NCBI GenBank assembly: GCA_030039095.1
Contig: JASHQP010000164.1
Location: 1 to 18,337, forward strand
Origin: Streptosporangiaceae bacterium
GTDB taxonomy: Bacteria > Actinomycetota > Actinomycetes > Streptosporangiales > Streptosporangiaceae
Direction: 5' to 3'
DNA length: 18,337 bases
Made by a program: the position numbers and the translations under genes. The notes below the pieces were generated by a model. It saw only the letters and a program-made list of their open reading frames with translations. It was not told the origin of the DNA and did no database searches. Below, piece by piece: positions 6,252-13,444 of the stretch (position 1 is the stretch's first letter; the number at the start of each line of letters is the position of its first letter).

Positions 6252-7478
6252 TTGGGTCCGCAAAGCACAGTGCTCTTTTTGCTGCTGATCGTCGTGTTCG
6301 GCGGCCTGATGTGGTGGATGGCCGTCACCAAGCAACTGGTCTTCCGCATCCTCGCCGCCTGCCTGGCCTTCATTCCCGCGATGGCGTTCGGCGTGGCGGC
6401 GGTCAACAAGTACTACGACTACTACCAGAACTGGAATTCGGCGATCGCGGACTTCACCGGCGAGAGCAACCAGGCCGCCGAGGTGCCGACGACCGACACC
6501 GGTTCCGGGGCGAGCTTCAGCTCGTTCCTCGGCAGCTCCGTCGATCAGGCGGTGGCCGCGCAGTTCGGCTACACGGCGCACCTCGAGGTTCCCGGCAAGC
6601 TCAGCCACATCACGCGCAACGTCTACGTGTACCTGCCGCCGCAGTATTTCCAGGCCTCGTACCGCAAGTACCGCTTCCCTGCGATCGAGCTCCTGCACGG
6701 GTTCCCTGGCACCCCCCAGGACTGGATCACCGTCGTCGGCGTCACCGCGATGATGCAGGAGCTGATCAGCAGCGGCAAGATCAAGCCGGCCGTTCTCGTC
6801 ATGCCGGACGCGAACGGCGGCCGGACGATCTCGCTGCAGTGCCTCAACCAGGTCCACGGCCCTCAGGACGCCACTTACCTCGCCGAGGATCTCCCCGCCT
6901 ACATATCGCAGGAGCTGCGGGTGATGCCTCCTGGCGCCGCGTGGGGCATCGCGGGCTACTCCGAGGGCGGGTTCTGCGCCGCCAACCTCGGGCTGAACTA
7001 CGGCAACAACTTCGGCTTCTCGGGCGTGCTCAGCGGCTACTTCGTGCCGTCCGACAACCAGATCGGCAGCAAGCTGGTGAGCCCGTTTGGCGGGAACGTC
7101 AAGCTGAAGCGCGAGAACACGCCGGACGACAGGATCCTCTCGCTGCCGCCCGGCGCCAGGGTCCCGAAGTTCTGGCTCGGGGTCGGCAGCGGTGACCGCT
7201 CAGACCTCCGTAACGCCCAGATCTTCGACCAGCTCGTGCAGACGCGGCAGCCCAACGTGACGCTCAAGATCGTGCCGGGTGGCGGGCACACCATGTTCAC
7301 GTGGCGGGCGCTGATGCCGTCACTGCTGGAGTGGATGACGCCGCAGCTTTTCGACAACCAGAAGGCCCTGGTGCAGCGGGAGGCTGCCGCGGCCCGGCAG
7401 GCTCGCCGGGCAGCGGCGGCCAAGCACGCGGACAAGCGCAAGAAGACCGCGGTCTCGACGGCGTCACACAAGGGCTAG
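6252..7478 (+). CDS. Membrane-anchored esterase of the antigen 85 / FrmB / enterochelin-esterase type
   Basis: Two membrane helices at the N-terminus (STVLFLLLIVVFGGLMWW and FRILAACLAFIPAMAFGVAA) precede an exported alpha/beta-hydrolase of the esterase_D family. Numbered from a TTG at 6252, the nucleophile is Ser237 in GYSEGG and the His is 346 in GGGHTMFTW. The acid is probably one of the Asp residues near 315-318. Other family features are IELLHGFPGTPQDW and AVLVMPDANGG. The C-terminal ~35 residues are an Ala/Lys/Arg-rich tail. I chose TTG because GGAG at 6242-6245 sits 6 bases before it. A GTG at 6195 would add 19 hydrophilic residues with a poor ribosome binding site. Ag85 relatives transfer acyl groups to trehalose; whether this protein is a transferase or simple esterase cannot be told. 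Confidence 0.85.
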   Translation: MGPQSTVLFLLLIVVFGGLMWWMAVTKQLVFRILAACLAFIPAMAFGVAAVNKYYDYYQNWNSAIADFTGESNQAAEVPTTDTGSGASFSSFLGSSVDQAVAAQFGYTAHLEVPGKLSHITRNVYVYLPPQYFQASYRKYRFPAIELLHGFPGTPQDWITVVGVTAMMQELISSGKIKPAVLVMPDANGGRTISLQCLNQVHGPQDATYLAEDLPAYISQELRVMPPGAAWGIAGYSEGGFCAANLGLNYGNNFGFSGVLSGYFVPSDNQIGSKLVSPFGGNVKLKRENTPDDRILSLPPGARVPKFWLGVGSGDRSDLRNAQIFDQLVQTRQPNVTLKIVPGGGHTMFTWRALMPSLLEWMTPQLFDNQKALVQREAAAARQARRAAAAKHADKRKKTAVSTASHKG

Positions 7479-7490
7479 TGGCTGGCTGTG

Positions 7491-7808
7491 TCAGTCCAGC
7501 TCGAGAACGCGGACGTGCAGCACGGTCCGCTGGTGCAAGGCGGCCCGCAGCGCCCGGTGCAGCCCGTCCTCGAGATAGAGCTCGCCCCTCCACCGGATCA
7601 CGTGCGGGAACAGGTCGCCGTAGAACGTGGAGTCCTTGGCCAGGACGGTATGCAGGTCGAGCACGTTCTTCGTGGTGATGAGCTGGTCAAGGCGAACCGG
7701 GCGCGGCGGTATCTCGGCCCATTCACGTGAGCTCCGTGAGTGATCGGGGTAGGGCCGCCCCTCGCCCACCTGCTTGAAGATCACACCTGCCGAGTTTAGA
7801 TGAGCCAT
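7491..7808 (-). CDS. Small ParB/sulfiredoxin-like protein of unknown function
   Basis: This 105-residue soluble protein has a conserved-looking core from about residue 36 on: PRPVRLDQLITTKNVLDLHT, then DSTFYGDLFPHVIRW, then ELYLEDGLHRALRAALHQRT and a final VLHVRVLEL. The strand-DGxHR-helix pattern with a closing valine-rich strand resembles the ParB/sulfiredoxin nucleotide-binding fold, where DGHHR-type residues contact phosphate. This is inference from pattern only. The first ~35 residues look variable, so the ATG at 7806-7808 may be too early. I see no alternative in-frame start with a convincing ribosome binding site close to the core. It converges on the esterase gene with only 12 bases between stops, and no toxin-like partner is adjacent. 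Confidence 0.72.
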   Translation of the reverse strand: MAHLNSAGVIFKQVGEGRPYPDHSRSSREWAEIPPRPVRLDQLITTKNVLDLHTVLAKDSTFYGDLFPHVIRWRGELYLEDGLHRALRAALHQRTVLHVRVLELD

Positions 7809-7962
7809 CGCGGTCTCGCCGGACAGAATCCCAGCGCCGGCAGGCGATTGCGGCTGCCGCCCGGCGGGCCGTCCGGCCGGGCAGGGCGGGAGATCTGTCT
7901 GGCCCGCGGTGAGCGATTTGCGCTCATGGCGGGCCTACCGCGTACCCTTACCGCGTCATCGC

Positions 7963-7997
7963 TGGTCAGGATCGTGAGGTCATAGGTCAGAGTCAGG
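7963..7997 (+). repeat. Short direct repeats of GGTCA upstream of the lipoprotein gene
   Basis: TGGTCA (7963-7968), AGGTCA (7977-7982), AGGTCA (7984-7989) and the imperfect AGTCA (7991-7995) recur at intervals of 14, 7 and 7 bases. They lie 100-130 bases before the substrate-binding protein start, where an operator would sit. The array may bind a regulator, but the units are short enough to be coincidence. Confidence 0.4.
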
Positions 7998-8095
7998 CAA
8001 GTTGGGCGATTATGCCCCATGGCAGACCGGCCCGTGGCAATGTTGGTCGACAACGGCTGCTTGGGGCTTACACCAGGCCGTGGGGAGAATACATC

Positions 8096-9058
8096 ATGAA
8101 ACACCATTTCTGGGGTGGTGTGGTGGCATTGGTGGCGACCGCCGCCCTTGCCGCGGCGTGCTCGGGCGCGCAAGGTTCCCCGGCGTCCTCGTCCGGCGTC
8201 GAACTGCACTTTCTGAAGATCGCCGCCGTCCCGGCTTCCGACTCGGCGGGACTGTACATCGCGGTGCAAGACGGGCTGCTCGCCGCGGAGGGCATCCACG
8301 TGACCATCACGCCAGCCATCAGCAGCGAAACCATCATCGCCCAGCAGATGAAGGGCGAATTCGCCATTACCAGCGGGAACTACGTCTCCTACATCCTGGC
8401 CAACGCCAAGCAGCGCGCGGACTTCGAGGTACTCGCCGCCGGATCGATCATGCAGCCACAGGTTCAGTTCCTGATGATCCCGCCAGGCTCGTCGGTCCGG
8501 ACCGTAAGCGACCTCAGGGGCAAGACCATCGCCCTCAACGCGTATAACGGCATCGCGGAACTGCTGGTCGACGCGACGCTCAGCGCAAACATGGTTTCCC
8601 CCAGCCAGGTGCACTTCACAACCATTCAGTTCCCGGACATGGCCGCCGCACTCAAGCAGCACAAGGTGGCCGCGGCGTTCATGCCCCAGCCGTTCGCGAC
8701 CAACGCGGAGCAGAGCATTGGCGCCGAGCCGCTCGCCGACCTCGACCAGGGCGCGGTGACGTCGCTGCCGATCAGCGGGTACGTCGTCACGAAGTCGTGG
8801 TTGCAGAAGTACCCGAAGACCGCCGCGGCCTTCCGCAGGGCGCTCGAGGAGGCCCAGCGGATCGCGGACACCAACCCCGGCGCGGTCGAGAAGGCGATGG
8901 TGAAGTACTCCGGTGTGACCGCCACGGCGGCCGCGGTCATGGCCTCACCGCAATTCCCACTGGACACCGACCCGGTGCTGATCCAGCGGGTCGCCGACCT
9001 GATGCAGGAGTATGGGCTGCTGCGCGAGCACTACGACGTTTCGCCAATGATGCCCTGA
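8096..9058 (+). CDS. NMT1/SsuA-type ABC substrate-binding lipoprotein (orphan)
   Basis: This 320-residue exported lipoprotein has a signal peptide with an MKHH start and a hydrophobic core ending in the lipobox LAAAC, with the lipidated Cys at residue 22. The mature part opens as a periplasmic binding protein of the NMT1/THI5-SsuA class (LKIAAVPASDSAGLYIAVQD then GLLAAEGIHVTIT), with SSETIIAQQMKGEFAITSGN, VSDLRGKTIALNAYNG and KVAAAFMPQPFATNAEQ in family order. This class binds aliphatic sulfonates, nitrate, pyrimidine precursors or aromatic acids for ABC import. The ATG at 8096 with GGGGAG 8 bases upstream is chosen over an earlier ATG at 8012, because only the later start gives a signal peptide. 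No permease or ATPase gene lies within the window, which is unusual. Confidence 0.92.
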   Translation: MKHHFWGGVVALVATAALAAACSGAQGSPASSSGVELHFLKIAAVPASDSAGLYIAVQDGLLAAEGIHVTITPAISSETIIAQQMKGEFAITSGNYVSYILANAKQRADFEVLAAGSIMQPQVQFLMIPPGSSVRTVSDLRGKTIALNAYNGIAELLVDATLSANMVSPSQVHFTTIQFPDMAAALKQHKVAAAFMPQPFATNAEQSIGAEPLADLDQGAVTSLPISGYVVTKSWLQKYPKTAAAFRRALEEAQRIADTNPGAVEKAMVKYSGVTATAAAVMASPQFPLDTDPVLIQRVADLMQEYGLLREHYDVSPMMP

Positions 9059-9089
9059 CCTGCGTCTGAGGCGAGGTGAGCCCTCTGCG

Positions 9090-9518
9090 TCAGTGGTCCC
9101 TGAAGTCCCTCCGGGTACCGCGCCCCCTGGCCACCCGCCGCGCTACGAACAGCGCGGCCGGTACGACCCACCAGGCTCCCCAGCCCTGGTGGCCGGTGCT
9201 GGCGCCGATCGTCAGCCCAACGATCACCAGCGCGGCGAGCGGGACGACCCACGGCAGCATCGTCAGGTACCCGGGCCGGTGCGGCGTGATCGCCGGTCCC
9301 GCCGGCGGGGCCGGCTGCGGAGCGGGAAGATCGGTGGTCAGCTCGTCGAGTTCCCCCAGGGTGCGGGCCGCCAGGGCGCGTCCGGTCCGCTCTTCGAGTT
9401 CCTCTGGCGTGAGCCGGCCCGCCTGGAAATGCTCGCTCAGCGCCGCCACGACCGCATCGCGCTCGGCGTCGGAGGCCCTTACCTGCGGGAGCCGGTACCT
9501 GTCCTGCGTCGCGTTCAT
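9090..9518 (-). CDS. DUF1707 (SHOCT-like) domain membrane protein
   Basis: From the ATG at 9516-9518 this is a 142-residue protein. The N-terminal half is a DUF1707 domain: RASDAERDAVVAALSEHFQ, then GRLTPEELEERTGRAL and AARTLGELDELTTDLP. A Pro-rich linker (PAPQPAPPAGPAITPHRPGY) leads to two membrane helices (about LPWVVPLAALVIVGLTIG and GAWWVVPAALFVARRVA) and a basic C-terminus. The domain is common in actinomycete membrane proteins and its function is not established. The frame stays open to a GTG at 9596, adding 26 residues, but DUF1707 proteins usually start close to the domain and GGCAGG lies 5 bases before 9518. Its stop is 31 bases from the convergent lipoprotein gene. Confidence 0.85.
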   Translation of the reverse strand: MNATQDRYRLPQVRASDAERDAVVAALSEHFQAGRLTPEELEERTGRALAARTLGELDELTTDLPAPQPAPPAGPAITPHRPGYLTMLPWVVPLAALVIVGLTIGASTGHQGWGAWWVVPAALFVARRVARGRGTRRDFRDH

Positions 9519-9692
9519 CGCTGCCTGCCAATCCCCTGTGTCTGCCTGGTACCAGGCTCCCGCGCTGCGGGCCCGGGCGCGCCCGCCGGATGTCACGAGC
9601 CGGCGATGACATCTGTCACGATGCGCCCGGTGCCGGCAGCGATAGGCTCGGCCGGTGCGGGCAGGCCGGGGTCCGCGCGAAGGGAGTGCCGG

Positions 9693-9866
9693 ATGAACGC
9701 CGCGCCAACGGCTGACCTGGTCGTGCGGGCGGCACGGGTGCAGGCGATGGACCCGGCGGCAGGCCCGGTGACCACGCTGGCGATCCGCGATGGCAAGGTC
9801 GCGGCCGCCGCCGGCGAGCTCATGGCCGGCGTGTACGCGGGACGGCCGGATCGAGCCCGGAGCTGA
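9693..9866 (+). pseudogene. N-terminal remnant of an amidohydrolase (YtcJ-like)
   Basis: A textbook start, AAGGGAG at 9680-9686 and ATG at 9693, opens a frame encoding ADLVVRAARVQAMDP followed by VTTLAIRDGKVAA. That is the beta-strand opening of amidohydrolase-superfamily proteins of the YtcJ type (ADLVVRGARVHTMDP, then ALAVRDGRIVAVG). After about residue 38 the similarity stops, and the frame ends at 9866 after 57 codons. The metal-binding HxH region and everything after it are absent. The GH15 gene ends on the other strand inside this frame (stop at 9820), so the remnant was probably cut when the neighbouring DNA arrived or a deletion joined the two. Confidence 0.62.
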
Positions 9867-11760
9867 TGGCCGAGCTGGCGTTGATCCGCTGGTCCTCGCG
9901 GATGACGTGCATCAGGGCGTTGATGAGCGCCAGGTGGGAAAAGGCCTGCGGGAAGTTGCCGAGGTGCCGCCCGGAGTGGGGATCGATCTCCTCGGCATAC
10001 AGCAGCAGCGGGCTGGCGTAGGACAGCAGCTTCTCGCACAGTGCCCGGGCGCGGTCTACCTCGCCGATATCGGTCAGCGCCGAGACGAGCCAGAACGAGC
10101 AGATCGTGAACGTGCCTTCTTCCCCGGTGAATCCGTCGTCGGTGTCCTCCACCCGGTACCGCAGGACGAGTTCGTCCTCGGTCAGCTCATCGGCGATGGC
10201 CAGCACGGTGGCGCGGACGCGCTCGTCGCCGGGCGGGAGGAACCCGAGCAGCGGAATCAGCAGCAGCGAGGCGTCCAGCGCCGTGGTGTCGTAGTGCTGG
10301 CAGAACACGCCCCGCTTGTCGACGCCGTGGGCGCAGACGTCGGCGTGGATCTCATCGGCTGCCTGCCGCCAGGAGGCGGCAAGGTCGTGATCGCCGCGCA
10401 GCGTGGCCAGCTTGGCACCGCGATCAGCGGCAACCCAGCACAAGACCTTGGATGCGGTGAAGTGCCGCGCCGGGCCGCGGACTTCCCATAGTCCCTGGTC
10501 GGGGTCGCGCCAGTGCTCGAGCGCCGCCTCGACCTGGCGCTTGACCATCGGCCAGCGACGCTCGTCGAGCCGGTCGCGGGAACGCGTGTGCAGGTAGACC
10601 GAGTCCAGCAGGACGCCCCAGACGTCGTGCTGACGCTGGTCCCAGGCGCCGTTGCCGATCCGGACCGGGCGGGCGCCGTCGTAACCGGACAAGTGGTCGA
10701 GTTCTTCTTCGTCGAGCTCACGCTCGCCGCCGATCCCGTACATGATCTGCAGGTCCGGGTGCTGGTCGGCGAGGTCGGCCAGGAAGTAGAAGAAGTCGTT
10801 GGCCTCCCGGTCCAGGCCGAGGGTGTACAGGCCCCACAGCATGAAGGTCGAATCGCGCAGCCAGCTGTACCGGTAGTCGTAATTCCTCTCGCCACCGGGT
10901 GTCTCGGGCAGCGAGGAGGTCGCCGCCGCCAGCAGCGCCCCCGTGGGCGCGTAGATCAGGCCCTTCAGGGTGAGCGCGGAGCGTTGCAGGTGCTTGCGCC
11001 ACGGGTGGTCGGGAAAGTCGCCGCGGCTGAGCCACTGATGCCAGAAGTCGGCGGTCCCGGCCAGCCGGTCGTGCGCGTCGCCGAAGGTCAGGGGCGGCTC
11101 CGCGTTGCTCCAGGACAGGGCGCAGAACACCTGCTCCCCTGCCGCCAGCCGCCGCCGGGCCAGAGCCCGCGGGCCCTCGAAGCCCAGGTTCAGGTCGCTG
11201 GTCAGCCGCAGTTGCGGCTCGCCGTCGAGGAGAACTTCGGCCTGCGCGTATCCCGATCCGGTGTACCGCCAGTTGCCGCGCTGCCGGGCGTAGTCAAAGG
11301 CCGGCTCGCATTCGAGCACGAAGTCCACGGATCCCTGCAGGCACCGGACGGTGCGCAGGAGAACTCCCTCCGCGCTGTGATCGCCGGGCACCCGGCGGTG
11401 CGCCTCGGACCGCGATGAGTGGTGCCGCCACGGCCCCACCAGCAGGACGTCGCGGACCACTGCCCAGCCGGTGGGCACGCCCCAGGTCGTCTCCAGGACC
11501 ATGGTTCCGGGCAGGTAGCGCCTTCCCGACGGGACCAGGACGTCGGCTGGCCCGAGCCGGAACCAGCCCGCTTCGCGGTCCAGTATCGCGGCGAAGACGC
11601 TCGGGCCGTCCATCCTGGGCACGCACATCCACTCGACGTTCCCGCTGGGGGCCACCAGCGCGGACACCTCGCAGTCGGACAGGAATGCGTAGCTCGCGAT
11701 CGGCGGGAACGGGCTTCCCGCCGAGGTGGGATGAGATATCAGGTCCGGGGTGTCGACCAC
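9820..11760 (-). CDS. GH15 glycoside hydrolase (trehalase / glucoamylase type)
   Basis: This 646-residue cytosolic enzyme, with no signal peptide, starts with the family's DUF5911-like N-terminal beta domain (PPIASYAFLSDCEVSALVAP, SGNVEWMCVPRMD), which reads through to about residue 230. The (alpha/alpha)6 catalytic domain follows, with NYDYRYSWLRDSTF at about 290-305 and EEGTFTICSFWLVSAL at about 545. The likely catalytic base lies in LYAEEIDPHSG, followed by LGNFPQAFSHLALINA. These features match actinobacterial GH15 trehalases and related alpha-glucosidases, which release glucose. The GTG at 11758-11760 has GGAGGGGG upstream; the frame extends to 11814 but without better signals. The last ~20 residues run into the amidohydrolase remnant and may be a replaced tail. 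It is divergent from the G6PDH gene, so a joint sugar-metabolism role is likely. Confidence 0.92.
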   Translation of the reverse strand: MVDTPDLISHPTSAGSPFPPIASYAFLSDCEVSALVAPSGNVEWMCVPRMDGPSVFAAILDREAGWFRLGPADVLVPSGRRYLPGTMVLETTWGVPTGWAVVRDVLLVGPWRHHSSRSEAHRRVPGDHSAEGVLLRTVRCLQGSVDFVLECEPAFDYARQRGNWRYTGSGYAQAEVLLDGEPQLRLTSDLNLGFEGPRALARRRLAAGEQVFCALSWSNAEPPLTFGDAHDRLAGTADFWHQWLSRGDFPDHPWRKHLQRSALTLKGLIYAPTGALLAAATSSLPETPGGERNYDYRYSWLRDSTFMLWGLYTLGLDREANDFFYFLADLADQHPDLQIMYGIGGERELDEEELDHLSGYDGARPVRIGNGAWDQRQHDVWGVLLDSVYLHTRSRDRLDERRWPMVKRQVEAALEHWRDPDQGLWEVRGPARHFTASKVLCWVAADRGAKLATLRGDHDLAASWRQAADEIHADVCAHGVDKRGVFCQHYDTTALDASLLLIPLLGFLPPGDERVRATVLAIADELTEDELVLRYRVEDTDDGFTGEEGTFTICSFWLVSALTDIGEVDRARALCEKLLSYASPLLLYAEEIDPHSGRHLGNFPQAFSHLALINALMHVIREDQRINASSAISSGLDPAVPRTRRP

Positions 11761-12008
11761 TGTGTTCCCCCTCCAGCAACCCCTGCACGCCATGCTGGCA
11801 ACACCCGCGGCCATACCCGGCCGGCCAATCCGGCAACCTGGATTACGTCGCTGACCTGCTGGGTACCGAGATCACGGATAGCGGGGGCCGGCCTGGTGCG
11901 AGTCTGCGGCGCATACCGGGGCATAACAGTCGCTGCGCCGCGGTTGCGGACCGTCACGGCCGGTTCACGCTGACGCCACAACGGGGGGGCCAGGGACGGC
12001 GGACCGAC

Positions 12009-13397
12009 ATGATCGGACGGCTTGCGATCTTCGGGGCAACCGGTGATCTGACCGCGCGTTACCTGCTGCCGGCTCTCGCAGCGCTGAGGGGTGCCGGCGG
12101 CCTGAGTGATGACTTCGAGCTCGTCGCCGTGGCGCGCGAAGAATGGGACTGCGACCGGTTCCGGCAGTGGGCGGCGCACGGTCTCGACCGGCACGCGGGG
12201 GATCTTCCCGCGGGAGACCGGACGGCGGTCGTGTCCGCAGCCCGCTACGTGCGCGCGGACCTCGCCGACCCGGCCAGCGTCGCCCCGGCCGTCGCCGGCC
12301 CCGGGCCGGTCGCCGCCTACCTCGCCCTCCCTCCGGCGGTCTTTCCGAGTGCGGTGTGCGCTCTGCATGACGTGGGCCTGCCCGAGGGGAGCCGCATCGT
12401 CCTGGAAAAGCCGTTCGGCGAGGACCTGGACAGCGCGATACGGCTGAACCACCTGCTCGCCGATACCGTGGCGGAGCGGGCTGTGTTCCGGGTCGACCAC
12501 TTCCTCGCCATGACCACCGTGCAGAACCTGCTCGGCACCCGGCTCGCGAACCGGGTGCTGGAGCCGCTGTGGAACAGCGCGCACATCTCCGAAGTGGAGA
12601 TCCTGTGGGACGAGTCGCTCGCGCTGGAAGGCCGGGCGGGCTACTACGACGGCGTCGGCGCGCTCAAGGACATGCTGCAGAACCACCTGCTGCAGCTGCT
12701 GTGCCTGGTGGCCATGGAACCGCCGATCGGCCTGGGTGAGCGGGACCTGCGCGACCGCAAGCTCGATGTGCTCCGCTCGGTGCGGCCGCTGACCGACGAT
12801 GACATGACTCGCCGGACCCGCCGTGGCCGCTACGGCAAGGGCCGGATCGCCGGCCACACGGTGCCCGCCTACGTCGACGAAGACGGCGTCGACCCCGCAC
12901 ACCGCACCGAGACCTTCGCCGAGATCGAACTCGGACTGGACAACTGGCGCTGGCCGGACACGACGTTCCGGCTGCGGACCGGCAAGGCGCTCGCCCGCGA
13001 CCGCAAGGAGGTCGCCGTTCACTTCCGGCCGGTGCCCCACCTGCCGTTCGGGCATGCCGGTGAGGCGGCGCCCAACCTGCTGCGGTTCGGGCTCGACCCC
13101 GAGGACCTGGCCCTGGAGCTGACCGGTATCGGCGCCGACGCCCGGACGATGGCACCGCTGACGCTGGCCGCCCGGATGAACCCATCCGAGCTGCCCGCGT
13201 ACAGCCGGCTGCTGCAGGCAGTCCTCGCCGGAGACGCGGCGTTGTCCATCCGCGGCGACGAGGCCGAGGAATCCTGGCGCGTCGTCGCTCCCGTCTTGTC
13301 GGCCTGGGCCAGGGACGTGGTCCCGCTCGCGGAGTACCCGGCAGGCTCCGGCGGCCCAGCGAGAACGGAGGGGTTACCCGTGGCATCGCGGGCCTGA
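12009..13397 (+). CDS. zwf: Glucose-6-phosphate dehydrogenase homologue with altered active-site signature
   Basis: This 462-residue protein is of normal G6PDH length. The NADP-binding GATGDLTARYLLPAL is at residues 9-23, EKPFG at 133-137, and YYDGVGALKDMLQNHLLQL contains the catalytic-base His equivalent at 226. ETFAEIELGLDNWRW and FRLRTGKAL also fit. The hallmark DHYLGKE is instead DHFLAMT at 163-169: the Asp-His pair is kept, but the Gly-Lys that contacts glucose 6-phosphate is Ala-Met. This suggests a divergent paralogue with changed substrate or efficiency. The ATG at 12009 is the first start before the Rossmann strand; its ribosome binding site (GGCGG) is modest. It shares a 248-base divergent region with the GH15 gene, where I see no clear promoter. 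Confidence 0.88.
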   Translation: MIGRLAIFGATGDLTARYLLPALAALRGAGGLSDDFELVAVAREEWDCDRFRQWAAHGLDRHAGDLPAGDRTAVVSAARYVRADLADPASVAPAVAGPGPVAAYLALPPAVFPSAVCALHDVGLPEGSRIVLEKPFGEDLDSAIRLNHLLADTVAERAVFRVDHFLAMTTVQNLLGTRLANRVLEPLWNSAHISEVEILWDESLALEGRAGYYDGVGALKDMLQNHLLQLLCLVAMEPPIGLGERDLRDRKLDVLRSVRPLTDDDMTRRTRRGRYGKGRIAGHTVPAYVDEDGVDPAHRTETFAEIELGLDNWRWPDTTFRLRTGKALARDRKEVAVHFRPVPHLPFGHAGEAAPNLLRFGLDPEDLALELTGIGADARTMAPLTLAARMNPSELPAYSRLLQAVLAGDAALSIRGDEAEESWRVVAPVLSAWARDVVPLAEYPAGSGGPARTEGLPVASRA

Positions 13398-13444
13398 GGG
13401 AGAACCCAGTGCGATAGAGCTCGGACCGACCGAAGGAGACGATG

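Noticed and set aside
8012..8095. Longer N-terminus for the substrate-binding lipoprotein
   Set aside because: It would bury the signal peptide behind 28 charged residues. The ATG at 8096 has a good ribosome binding site and gives a proper lipobox.
7809..8095. A metabolite riboswitch upstream of the NMT1/THI5-like gene
   Set aside because: I looked for the conserved thiamine pyrophosphate motif and for other known aptamer cores and saw none.
11415..12008. In-frame 198-codon extension upstream of the G6PDH gene
   Set aside because: The extension lies opposite the GH15 gene and is compositionally nonsense. The Rossmann strand of G6PDH begins right at the ATG at 12009.
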